From: CAWARU01 sp963784575
GTDB lineage: Bacteria; Pseudomonadota; Gammaproteobacteria; UBA6186; Azoamicaceae
Assembly (NCBI GenBank): GCA_963784575.1
Contig: CAWARU010000001.1
Coordinates: 868,001-932,000 of the forward strand
Direction: 5' to 3'
Length of the DNA: 64,000 nt
The position numbers and the translations under genes are program-made. Numbering within the stretch: position 1 is the first letter of the stretch; each line of letters starts with the position of its first letter. The notes under the pieces were generated by a model. It had not been told where the DNA came from. It saw only the letters and a program-made list of their open reading frames with translations, and made no database searches. This document shows, piece after piece, positions 1 through 8,851 of this stretch.

Positions 1-495
1 AACCCCAAACCAGGCAAGCTTTGGGGTTTCAAAGCAAGGGGAACGGCACCCAGTTTAAGGCTTTCAGTTTTTTTACTTAATAATTCTTTTCGAGTTTTAT
101 AAATATAATCAGTGAGTGTCGACATAACGATTGCCAGCGCTTCTCCATAACCACACATATACTCAGGATCGGGCGCAAGTTTACTGATTTCATTTTTGTC
201 GATGACAAGACCACTGGCCTCTTCGATGAGTTTGACAAAAATTAGTACTGCGGGGAGGCAGGTTTTTTCGAGCCGCTGTAAACTAACATCCAATGCTTCT
301 TCAATTAATTTTAGATTCTTTCGTCCTCCTTCAATAAAGAGTCTGAGACTGATGTCACAGAATTTGTCCATGGCCATCACATCGAACAAAGACGAAACTT
401 GCTTTTCCGGCATCTCGAGAAAAATAATTTTAAGAGCTTCCAAGGCGTCTATCGGAGCAACTTTTTCTACACTAAGGCGAGTTCCCACGCCAAAG
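1..495 (-). pseudogene. Truncated 3' fragment of the ~1000-residue paralog family (copy A)
   Basis: This stretch is almost identical to the 3' part of copy C (about 9024-9500). Read on the minus strand it encodes the same C-terminal helical region and the Leu/Gly/Ser-rich tail. Homology stops abruptly at about 495, a few bases before an inverted repeat at 502-593, so the N-terminal two thirds are missing. One A is lost relative to copy C near 475, which breaks the frame. The 3' end lies outside the window. It is a non-functional partial duplication, probably left by recombination between array members. Confidence 0.85.
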
Positions 496-501
496 TGGAT
501 T

Positions 502-593
502 GGGTGTCAAGTCTCGATTTTGGACAAAAGGATTCGCGCTAAGACTTATATTTGGATTTAAAGACTTTTGTCCAAAATCGAGACTTGACACCC
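502..593. repeat. 29-bp perfect inverted repeat bordering copy A
   Basis: Positions 502-530 and 565-593 are exact reverse complements (29 bp), separated by 34 bp. Each arm begins GGGTGTCAAGTCTCG at its outer end. The outer edge is within 10 bp of the point where copy A loses homology to its relatives. A related, imperfect inverted repeat (41840-41889) sits at the edge of another truncated gene fragment. It could be a small non-autonomous mobile element, a recombination scar or a hairpin. No T-run follows, so a classic terminator is unlikely. Confidence 0.75.
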
Positions 594-795
594 GAGGTTT
601 CATATTCAAAAAAAAATCAGTACCCACTTATAGGTAAAAGGTCTGAGAATTTTTCAGAAAATATCTCATTCCAATTGTAATTCTTTTTATATAAATCCGT
701 TTAACCCATGTTGAAGGGCTACAGCCCTATTGACTTCTATTTGAATATTAATGTATATTGCTAAATATACACGAAACATAAAAGTGAGGTTTAAT
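594..795. other. Gene-free upstream region of the LRR-like gene
   Basis: This AT-rich stretch lies between the inverted repeat and the start at 796. No coding signal is seen. It holds the promoter candidate at 730-759 and a small GGGCT/AGCCC hairpin just before it. Confidence 0.5.
730..759 (+). promoter_or_regulatory. Candidate sigma-70 promoter of the LRR-like gene
   Basis: TTGACT (730-735) and TATATT (754-759) are separated by 18 bp and lie 36 bp upstream of the start at 796. Each hexamer matches the consensus at five of six positions. A ribosome-binding-like AGTGAGGT precedes the ATG. Confidence 0.4.
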
Positions 796-2559
796 ATGGC
801 TGTAGTGTTATCGTATGGTACCCTTGATTTTATTAGACACATTAAGGAATGTGAAAATGTCAATATTTGTTTAGACTCTTGTCCTCATTCGGCAATATAA
901 AAAAGCATTGTTTGAAACCTTGAATAGCAGCAATGTAAAAAAAATTGTAATCAAGTATTCAAATTTACAGGAATTATCCGATAATGATTGGCAATCTTTG
1001 TGCCAATGGTTTTCAACTAAATCAACATTGAACGCAATCCATTTCAAGGATTGCAACCTGATTTTGCTCAAACCCGATCGTGTTCATGATTCCATTAAAG
1101 CAATTGGCTTGAATACTTCAGTATCTGAGCTTTTGATTACTAGCAGAAAATATGAAGATTTATTCAGGGAAAGTGATATTTATTTCAAAAAATTTTGCAA
1201 TGCCTTGAGTTTGTGTCAGCATCTGAGGTCTCTTAGTTTAGTTTCGTCACTATGCATGCAATGTCTGCAGAAGATTCTGAAGTTTTTTGGAAAGCGATTA
1301 ATTCTCTCAAAAGCTTAACCCATCTTTCATTGAATGACTTGCGAGAAGCAGAAACAATTTGGAATTCGTTTGCGATAAAGATGGAGCTCGCAACTCCGCT
1401 TTCTTCCGTTTGCATTATTGGAATTTTAATAAATTAGATGATAGTCAATGGCAAGGTTTTTTAAGAGCATTATCAGCTGCATCAGGAGTTGTCATCAAGT
1501 CTTGTAATTTAAACCGCCTGCCACCCCAACGTTTATTCTCATTGTTTAACTTCTCCAGAAGAATACCTCTCTTAAGCACCTTGATCTCTCATCAACCTAC
1601 CAAGATCAAAGTTCAAATAAATTGCATAGTCTGGATAGCAAATCATGGCACGAACTTTGTGAACTCCTAGCCAAAGGAACTTTTGAAACATTGATACTGC
1701 AATACTTATTAACTGGGGACCCGATCCTTAGTGATGATTTGGCAACAGAGCTTCTAGAATCGTTGCTCGTATGCAAAAATCTTAAGAAATTGGATATTTC
1801 TGGTTGGGTAGAGGAAGCTTACCTGACAAGGTTCCCTCTTGAACGCAGTACTTTGCATTGGTCAAAGTTTTGCGAACTCCTCTCCCGAACAAGCTTGACA
1901 ACAATTGCCTGTAGCAGCTTGGATTTTGCTAGAAGAAATCGATATCTTCAACTGTTGCTTTTCACCAGACCCTGTTCGGCAATATTAATCTTGATAAAAT
2001 CATTGTATCTGACTACTGGACTTGGTCGGTACTTGACAACGAAAAAGCAGATAGAGAAGCATTTCAATTTTTTTGTAAAGAGATTGCTGCCCATCCAATG
2101 ATTATAGAAGTCGAATACCGAGGAATCCATGAAGAGACCGATCTACAAAATAGTCTAACAAAGAAAAAACTGAGCTTTGTTTCAGCCTTTGAAAACCTGG
2201 AGTTATCAGACGGCAGAAAAATTTCATTTTCGTATGATCTTATTGCTCTCATATTGAGCTATGTGTCAGGAAATTGGAATTTCTGGAGACAATTCATCCA
2301 TCTAATAAAGCCTTCCACAGAGGAAAAGCCCTCAATCAATCCCACTTCTGTAAAGGCACCCACGAGAGAAAGCTCTTCCGTTCAATCTGATAAGAAAACT
2401 GAGAAAGAGTCGACCGCTGCGACTACAACAGCAACAAATTCTCTAGTAAGACCGCTTATATTCACGACCAGAACTGTGCAAGGAGAAGAAAGCAGCAGTT
2501 CAGTAACACTAGATCCTTCTTCTCAATCCGTATCAGGATCATTGGGCTTAGCCGTATAA
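796..2559 (+). pseudogene. Leucine-rich-repeat-like protein, broken by about five frameshifts
   Basis: Starting at ATG 796, coding continuity can be followed only by switching frame near 890, 1240, 1390, 1553 and 1930. The reconstructed product is about 585 residues. It shows LRR-like stretches (for example a TSLKHLDLS block near 1570 and a LKKLDIS block near 1790). It also shows a recurring acidic-x-x-Trp helix motif: DNDWQSL, DDSQWQGF, DSKSWHEL and LHWSKF. The C-terminal about 100 residues are Ser/Thr/Glu-rich and unstructured. LRR proteins of this sort are common as secreted effectors in intracellular bacteria, but no function can be assigned here. It is divergent from the paralog array and convergent with copy B. 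The downstream frames remain clearly coding, so decay appears recent. Confidence 0.7.
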
Positions 2560-2638
2560 ATTAGACAAAAGCTACATTCACTTAGTCTTTTGATAGAAAG
2601 ATTATGAAATGATGGCTCGCGCCAAATAAAAGAAGTCC

Positions 2639-2973
2639 CTACTCAAATTTCTTAGTCTTATTCAGTGCTTCGATTTCTGTTTCTAGGTCTGTTTCCTTGG
2701 CAGAAGAATCGCCGGATGACAGAGTAGTGAGTGCCGCAGCTGCGGCTTCTGATAGAGGAGTTTCGGGTATTGCATCAGGGAGCGACGCGCTTCTGCTACC
2801 GCCTACCGAGAACCCTGTCAACCCCAAACCAGGCAAGCTTTGTGGTTTCAAAGCAAGGGGAACAGCACCCAGTTTAGGGCTTTCAGTTTTTTTACTTAAT
2901 AATTCTTTTCGAGTTTTATAAATATAATCAGTGAGTGTCGACATAACGATTGCCAAAGCTTCTCCATAACCAT
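2639..2973 (-). pseudogene. 3' portion of paralog copy B, cut off by the transposon
   Basis: It encodes the last about 110 residues of the family: the GYGEALAIV helix, the LPGLGLTGFSVGG block and an acidic tail ending in KKFE. The natural stop codon is present at 2639. At 2973/2974 the sequence passes into the transposon end. The rest of the gene resumes at 6313. In intact relatives (copy C, near 9175) the two halves are contiguous, which proves the interruption. Confidence 0.9.
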
Positions 2974-3191
2974 TGTTATGTATCAATTTATTTTAGGCAG
3001 AAGAAGCAGTTTCATTTCGCGATAAATTAAATCTTATAATTCAGCATTCCTTAAAATACCACGAAACAAAATTTATTTATTATTATATACACCTATTGTT
3101 AATAGTGATTGATCTCTCTAAATATTTTGAAGGAACAGATCAGAGATCCTCCTCTCAAAATAAGTGGATTAAAAAAAAGGAGAGATCAATC

Positions 3192-3737
3192 ATGTTAATT
3201 ATAGCGCGGTTCTTTAATTCACTTGTAGAATATGTTGAATTTATCTATCAGCATGGGTCAAAACCCTTTCGACCCTCTAAATGCGGATACTGCGGTAAAG
3301 CAGGATTAAGATGCCATGGTTTTCGCGAACGCAAAGCAGACAGAGAGAATCACTGCGAAGATTCTCTAAATCCTGTCTTGATTCCAAGATTTTTTTGCAA
3401 ACACTGTCGTCGTACTTGTTCAGTATTACCAAATTGCATTTCTCCCAGAAGGTGGTACCTCTGGTCAGTGCAGCAGCTTGTATTGTCACTGGATATTTTG
3501 GAACATTCCCTGCGGTACATCGCAAGTAAGACGCCTCCAGTCAGAAGCACAATAGCGCGCTGGGAGCTGCGCCTTCGAACTATGTTTCCGATACATTCCT
3601 TGCATTTGAAGAGTAGAGCTCCAGACCTAGGAAGAAGCGCTGAGTCATTCTGTATTTTCTGGAAAGCTTGTCTAGCACAAATGTCATTATCCGATGCAAT
3701 GTTCTGGATTTATTGTGCTGGGGAAGTCATCCCATGA
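3192..3737 (+). CDS. DUF6431-like zinc-finger protein of the transposon
   Basis: A 181-residue protein. The ATG at 3192 is chosen over an upstream in-frame codon because AAGGAGAG sits 7-12 bases before it. Residues about 23-80 hold two Cys clusters, CGYCGKAGLRCHG and FFCKHCRRTC, which form a probable zinc ribbon. They are followed by a helical region with a REL-like basic patch (TIARWELRLR). Proteins of this type often sit next to DDE transposases and may help in DNA binding or targeting. It lies inside the outer transposon ends but outside the inner inverted pair at 3764/6275, so it may be accessory. The family name is from memory and uncertain; the zinc-binding pattern is directly visible. 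Confidence 0.6.
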   Translation: MLIIARFFNSLVEYVEFIYQHGSKPFRPSKCGYCGKAGLRCHGFRERKADRENHCEDSLNPVLIPRFFCKHCRRTCSVLPNCISPRRWYLWSVQQLVLSLDILEHSLRYIASKTPPVRSTIARWELRLRTMFPIHSLHLKSRAPDLGRSAESFCIFWKACLAQMSLSDAMFWIYCAGEVIP

Positions 3738-3763
3738 TTAAAGTTATTTCAAGCTATTTTAAA

Positions 3764-3786
3764 CCTAAATTTAAGTGAGACAGTCA
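3764..3786 (+). repeat. Inner transposon repeat, left copy
   Basis: CCTAAATTTAAGTGAGACAG and the following bases match, in reverse complement, 6254-6275 with about two differences. The pair brackets the transposase, ATPase and small gene. It is either a transposase-binding site or the end of a smaller ancestral element. Confidence 0.5.
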
Positions 3787-3882
3787 AAATGAAGATTTAA
3801 AACATAAACACACACTTTCGCCACTGTTATTGCAGCCCATTTTTCTGGGACACTTTAGTTTTTTGTGTTACAGGAGGCGAAT

Positions 3883-5229
3883 ATGAACAAAATTCCACCC
3901 TTAGCATTGTTTCGGTTATCTGTGCTGGGACCGTTGGCTAGCCGTGAGAAATTGGAGCGAGGTGAACTAAAACGCATTATTCGTGAACTGGCAGCCAAGA
4001 GTTATGATATTCCAGGCTCAGATAGGAATCGCGTGACTGAATATGCCATTGAGCATTGGTATTACAATTGGAAGCGGGGCGGTATAGAAGCATTGGCTCC
4101 TAAGATGCGTCGCGACTGCGGCAAAACAAAGCTAAAGAAGGAATATCAAGAAGCTATTCTGAAATGTAAATCAGAGAATAAAAAGCGCTCAATATCGGGT
4201 ATTAAACGCGTGTTAGAGTTATCTGGAGTTTCAGCCATCGGTGAGCTGTCGCGCTCGAGCATTTACCGATTGTTAAAAAGCGTAGGATTATCCCGACGCC
4301 TTGAAGAACCTGCAGTCACTATTGAACATCGCAGCTTCTGTGCTGAAAAGTGCGGCGACATCTGGTATGGAGATGTCTTGCATGGTCCATCGGTTCCCGT
4401 TGGCAAAAGGCTTAGGAAAGCTTATTTGGTGACCTTAATGGATGATGCATCGCGTCTAATTGCGCACAGCGCCTTTTGTCTCGCTGAGACAGCACTTGAT
4501 ATCGAGGGAGTTCTGAAGCAAGCGATATTGAAACGAGGATTACCTAAGAAGTTAGTCGTGGACAACGGGGCGGCTTATCGTTCCAGAACTTTGCAGGAAA
4601 TTTGTGCACGTCTTGAAGTCCGTCTAATTTATTGTCGCCCATATGCCCCGCAGGGTAAGGGTAAACTTGAAAAATGGCACGGAAGATTTAGAAGCGATTT
4701 TCTAAATGAACTAGATACTTCTCAATTACGCGATTTGCAAGATTTAAATGAACGTCTCTGGGCATGGATAGAAGGCGAATATCACCAACAAGTGCATAGC
4801 GCTCTTCAGGGATTAACGCCGATGGAAAGATGGCGGAAAGATATTATTCATGTTCGGCCTCTCGGGTCTTTTACTACCAAATTAGATGAAATTTTTTATC
4901 ACCGCCATAAACGAACTGTCAGAAAAGATAGCACTGTTAGCTTTGAAGGAAATATGTTTGAGGTTCCTTATGAACTTTCAGGCAGAACAGTGTTTCTTGT
5001 GACTGATCCGCATCGAAAAGAAGCCATCCGTGTGGAGTCCCAGTCAGGGGAATTTTTAGGGGCAGTCACTAAACTAGATCCTATTGCGAATCTCGACAGA
5101 CGAAGGATAAGACCCCAAAAGCAACAGGAACTGCTGGAGAACAAAAAAGCATTTAATATGGTTGAACTCGCATTAGAAAATTATACAAATTCTTTAAGAG
5201 TACATGTAATAGGAGATGAAGATGAGTAA
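3883..5229 (+). CDS. DDE-type transposase (rve integrase fold, Mu C-terminal-like)
   Basis: A 448-residue transposase. The ATG at 3883 is preceded at ideal spacing by CAGGAGGC; an earlier in-frame GTG at 3865 overlaps that ribosome site and is unlikely. Residues 1-100 are helix-turn-helix-like (HWYYNWKRGGIEAL). The catalytic triad is visible as D164 (YGDVLHGP), D227 (VVDNGAAY) and E263 (GKLEKWH), with exactly 35 residues between D227 and E263, the classic D,D(35)E spacing. The C-terminal domain (about 320-400) resembles the beta-barrel that follows rve domains in Mu/Tn552-type enzymes. It catalyses cut or copy transposition together with the downstream ATPase, whose start lies just inside its 3' end. 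It appears full length and active. Confidence 0.9.
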   Translation: MNKIPPLALFRLSVLGPLASREKLERGELKRIIRELAAKSYDIPGSDRNRVTEYAIEHWYYNWKRGGIEALAPKMRRDCGKTKLKKEYQEAILKCKSENKKRSISGIKRVLELSGVSAIGELSRSSIYRLLKSVGLSRRLEEPAVTIEHRSFCAEKCGDIWYGDVLHGPSVPVGKRLRKAYLVTLMDDASRLIAHSAFCLAETALDIEGVLKQAILKRGLPKKLVVDNGAAYRSRTLQEICARLEVRLIYCRPYAPQGKGKLEKWHGRFRSDFLNELDTSQLRDLQDLNERLWAWIEGEYHQQVHSALQGLTPMERWRKDIIHVRPLGSFTTKLDEIFYHRHKRTVRKDSTVSFEGNMFEVPYELSGRTVFLVTDPHRKEAIRVESQSGEFLGAVTKLDPIANLDRRRIRPQKQQELLENKKAFNMVELALENYTNSLRVHVIGDEDE

Positions 5230-6019
5230 TAAACACTTTGGTTTAACCCACACTCCAATCGGAAAAGCAGTTAAGAATTTCTGGGATGACGGGCAGCAAT
5301 TTAGTGACTTCATAGAGAAATTTCAGTGGCTATTGAATAATCCAGGGATTGGTATCTTTACAGGAGAACCTGGAGTTGGTAAAACCGCAGCGCTACGCCA
5401 AGCAACACAAAACATTAACCCGCATACTCATCAAGTGATCTACATGCCAGAAACGGATTTTGGACGGGTGGATTTATATCGTAGCCTTGCTATTGAGCTT
5501 GGGTTAGAACCATCAACACGCCGTGCTGTGTTGTGGAGAAGCATCAAGAATAGGGTCCAAGAACTATATGATGGGAAAAATATTTTGCCAATCTGGATCA
5601 TTTATGAAAGCCAGAATTTGCCGCATGAATTTTTTATTGATTTACCATCGTTCCTGAATTTTGCGCTCGATTCCAGGGATATTATGACAATATGGCTAGT
5701 AGGACATCCCTCCCTTAGCCAAGTTTTAAGTAAGGTGGTGCACAGTGCGTTATACAGCCGAATTTCTGCAAAAGTGACTCTGAAACCCATCATAGAACGA
5801 GAGAGATTCCAAGCATTAATTGATTATGCCTTTAAGGAAGCTGGGAGCCAAATAAAATTGCTTTCTGACAGTGGTATAGAGATGTTGCGGCAGGCTTCAC
5901 AAGGAAAGCCGCGACATGCCAGCAAAATTTTGCAAGGGGCATTGAGAATAGGCGCTAAGAAAGGATTGACTCATCTTCCAGATGAAGTTCTAAAGGCAGC
6001 AATAGAGGAACTCCAATGA
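5222..6019 (+). CDS. TniB/ExeA-like AAA+ ATPase, transposition helper
   Basis: A 265-residue ATPase. The ATG at 5222 is preferred to 5216 because AGGAG at 5211-5215 is then properly spaced. It overlaps the transposase stop, implying translational coupling. Walker A is GEPGVGKT with K54. The Walker B equivalent is IWIIYESQN (Y128-E129), where most relatives have Asp-Glu, so the metal-coordinating Asp appears replaced by Tyr. A sensor-like stretch GKPRHASKIL lies near residue 225. Such ATPases select targets and activate the DDE transposase. Its role follows from the neighbour; whether hydrolysis is retained is unclear. Confidence 0.85.
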   Translation: MSNKHFGLTHTPIGKAVKNFWDDGQQFSDFIEKFQWLLNNPGIGIFTGEPGVGKTAALRQATQNINPHTHQVIYMPETDFGRVDLYRSLAIELGLEPSTRRAVLWRSIKNRVQELYDGKNILPIWIIYESQNLPHEFFIDLPSFLNFALDSRDIMTIWLVGHPSLSQVLSKVVHSALYSRISAKVTLKPIIERERFQALIDYAFKEAGSQIKLLSDSGIEMLRQASQGKPRHASKILQGALRIGAKKGLTHLPDEVLKAAIEELQ

Positions 6020-6030
6020 GGGAGATTATC

Positions 6031-6216
6031 ATGTTATTTACACCACCTACTCTAACAGATGAAGCGGCTTATGAACTTGTGGAATTTTTGCAAGATTTTG
6101 TATTGGCGCTTGAAAATCACTATATGCCGCAGCTTAGACGCTATACCAAGACATCAGATGAAGAAAGTAATTTAAGTTTTGGATGCGAGGAGGTTGAAGG
6201 AGTCGATCCATTTTAA
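6031..6216 (+). CDS. Small protein of the transposon operon
   Basis: A 61-residue protein. ATG 6031 is chosen because GAGGGAG precedes it by 5-10 bases; an ATG at 6016 overlapping the ATPase stop is also possible. The product is acidic with one amphipathic helix (ELVEFLQDFVLALENHY). No family is recognised. Short genes in this position are typical of transposase-ATPase modules, and its tight coupling suggests a role in transposition or its control. Confidence 0.6.
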   Translation: MLFTPPTLTDEAAYELVEFLQDFVLALENHYMPQLRRYTKTSDEESNLSFGCEEVEGVDPF

Positions 6217-6225
6217 TTGTTGAAA

Positions 6226-6262
6226 AAACAGTCAGCGAGGTAGGTTTAACTGCTGACTGTTT
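6226..6262 (+). terminator. Hairpin closing the transposon operon
   Basis: AAACAGTCAGC (6226-6236) and GCTGACTGTTT (6252-6262) form an 11-bp perfect stem with a 15-base loop, starting 10 bases after the last stop. The right arm runs into a short T-containing stretch. It overlaps the inner inverted repeat 6254-6275, so it may serve as terminator and end sequence at once. Confidence 0.5.
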
Positions 6263-6275
6263 CACTTAAATTAGG
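6254..6275 (-). repeat. Inner transposon repeat, right copy
   Basis: Reverse-complement partner of 3764-3786, lying 38 bp inside the right end of the element. Confidence 0.5.
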
Positions 6276-6312
6276 TCGAAACGAATCATTTAATTTATTG
6301 CGGAACGTAACA

Positions 6313-8836
6313 CCATACATATTTTCAGGATTCTGGCGCCAGTTTGCTAATTTCATTTTTGTCGATGATAAGACCACTGGCTGCTTCGATGAGTTTGACA
6401 AACATCAAAATTGCAGGAAGGCAGGTTTTTTCGAGCCGTTGTAAACTAACCTCCAAGGCTTCTTCGATTAATTTTAGATTTTTTCGTCCTCCCTCAATAA
6501 AGAGTTTGAGACTGATGTCACAGAATTTGTCCATGGCAATATAACTGAAATAAGACCAGCATTGTTTTTTCGGAGGCTCGAGAAAAACAAGCCTAAGTGC
6601 TTTTAGAGCGTCTAGCGGTGAGACTTTTTCTAATTCTAAGGCGAGCTCCCAAGCCAGAGCAGAATCAGTATTCCATAAACGTCGGTTACCCAATAGTCGG
6701 TAATTTCCCCCGCGATTCTTTTGCTTTTGTCTTCTCCAAAATGTCGAGTGTTACTACTCTTGCTTCTTCCACAGCCCTTGAGTATTTTTGATTGCTCACA
6801 CACTGATGAATATAATTAACAGCAGATTGACGATAGGATAATTCATGACCTGTTGTAAATTGCATTAAAAAATCGAGATACTCAGCTGGCATCACTTCTC
6901 GAGTGATAAGAAATTCAAAAAGATGTTTGCAAAGTTGCTTCGGCATGCGTCCAATTTGAAAACTGAAGTGTTGCAGATCTTGATATGGATCAGGATGAGC
7001 AGGGTCCTCGGGAGTCAGTCCCGTATTCAATACATCCTTAATTCGATCCTCTAATTTTTCAGATGAAAATTCGTATTTACGAAAATGGTGAATAATATCA
7101 AATATTACATGGTAATTATGTAACCCTGAGCCATAAACATTAGAACCAATTGATTTTCTCGGAATACTTGATTTCTCAGGATCTCCCAGAATAAAAAGCA
7201 CTGTTTGAAAGAAATTTTCATTGAAATGCTGGTCTGGTTCAATGAGATCTTTATCAGGAATATAATCATACTTCGGATTTGAAAAACCGATATATAAAAC
7301 TTGATGTTTATGATGTTTGCGGTACATAGCAGAGCTTTGGACTTCAGGCGAAACACTCGCAATCTCTCGCTTCAACAAGAGAAATTCCTTGTCTACTTTT
7401 TGAAGATCCCCACAAACAATTGATAATCCCCTTGGCAAAGCAAAGCTTCTTTCTGCTTTTTCCTTGTCTTCACCCCAGATGTCTGCAACTGCAATTGGGT
7501 GACTTTCTAATGTCATAACTTCTTTTGCTGGGATAGCTGTTGTTTTTACAATAGAATTTTTTCGTAGCTTTCTGGTCATCTTCAATAACGTCACAAAGAT
7601 GTTTTTCAAATATTCACGATCAGTACATTGAATCGCAGCAAAATTCTGAAATGGATCTCTATCATCTGAGTGTAGCTCATAAAAACCACAGGAGTAAGAT
7701 AAAATTATCCGCAATGATGCCATCTCATTGGAAGAAACTGAATCCACTGCACGTGTCATCAAGTTAAGAAAACTTTTTAAATATTTATTAACATAAATTC
7801 TTTTTTCTGTCGCAGAACTAAATTCCCCTCCCATTAGGATCTCGCATGCATATTTAATTCTTTTCGGTGCAAATTTTTCGATATCACAAGCAATATAATA
7901 AGCTAATATCGAAAAATCCCTTTTATGAATAAACTTACTCAAAGGGTATCGTTTAAGGCTAATTGTATGATATTTGAAAATGTTTTCTTTAAGTTTATAC
8001 CAATCTGATTCTTGATCCGATTTAAGTGCTAGTCTAAAATTTTTCTTGACCAATTCAAACATTTTCTGTTGTTCCGGACTCAGTTCTTCTTCGGCCACAA
8101 TTGACAATAAATATTCATGCTCTTCTTCAGAGATTTCTTTGTTATTAAGGAAATAATTTAGAACCATAGAAGTAAGCTGTTTAGGAAAACAACCAACGGG
8201 GATTTCAACACGTTCTTGATATTCTGACCATAATAAAGGTGCACCCCCATCAGCGAGTGCAGCAATTCTTTCAAACTCGCTAGAGATTTCAGAAAAGACA
8301 TCTAATCTGTTTATAAATGAGACGAATGGAGGGTTATGGTCGGTAATATCTTCTAAACTGAAAAAACAATTTGAATATTCTCTATACTTTAAAGAAAATT
8401 CTTTCGTACTGTTTCGACATTCACGAAATGACAGCTGTCTTGAAATTCTATTACTGGGTCGGAAAAATAAAACTAAGGTTTGACCAATAATTTCTTTATT
8501 ATTTTCGTTAGTCAATAAACGACCATGATAAAGCGCAATTCGATATAATTGCCTATTCTTTGAGGCTTTTTTACAAGTTTCTGAACGAGGCTCGTCGGAA
8601 GAAAATTTTCTTGCCATATCTTCACTGGAAGCTTTTTGCTCAATATTTTTTTCGAGCACAATGATTCTTTTACCTAATCCTTCATCGAGCCACTTTAGTT
8701 TTCCAAACTTAACATGCCAAGCTGTTGGTATAGCAATATTTGCTATTTTTTCATTTTGGAGTTTAGTAATTCCTTCTTTTTTCACGCCAATAACTTTAGC
8801 TAAAAGCGCAGTCATGAAATCTGAAATGACAGCCAT
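6313..8836 (-). pseudogene. Paralog family copy B, 5' portion (frameshifted and transposon-split)
   Basis: The reading frame runs from ATG 8836 for about 716 residues to a premature stop at 6686, then resumes in another frame at about 6693 (LWNTDSALAWELAL). It shifts again near 6330, giving a stop 13 bases before the transposon. AAGGAGAAA before the ATG is a good ribosome site, and only 15 bp separate it from copy C. Blocks shared with C and D include MPTAWHVK, LKWLDEGLG, LYRIALYHGRL, VEIPVGCFPKQL, LMGGEFSS, LGDPEKS and LQHFSFQIGRMPK. The family is not recognised. The product looks largely helical and soluble, with no signal peptide or membrane segment. The rest of the gene is at 2639-2973. 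Confidence 0.85.
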
Positions 8837-8851
8837 GCATTTCTCCTTAAA

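Larger units (their letters stand above)
2974..6312 (+). mobile_element. DDE transposon with TniB/ExeA-type ATPase, inserted in copy B
   Basis: The element splits paralog B. Its ends read TGTTATGTATC on the left and, reverse complemented, TGTTACGTTCC on the right. CCAT (or ACCAT, if the right end is taken one base shorter) flanks both sides as a 4-5 bp target duplication. Comparison with uninterrupted copy C shows the empty-site structure. Subterminal inverted copies of CGC(G/A)ATAAATTAAAT lie at 3017-3031 and 6288-6302. A second inverted pair lies at 3764-3786 and 6254-6275. Cargo, all on the plus strand, is a zinc-finger protein, a DDE transposase, an AAA ATPase and a 61-residue protein. 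The transposase-plus-ATPase layout resembles the Mu/Tn5053/Tn7 superfamily, but the exact family was not identified. All genes look intact. Confidence 0.85.

Noticed and set aside
2639..2973. Independent small gene ending in KTKKFE
   Set aside because: It is the displaced 3' end of paralog B, as shown by alignment to copy C across the transposon junction.
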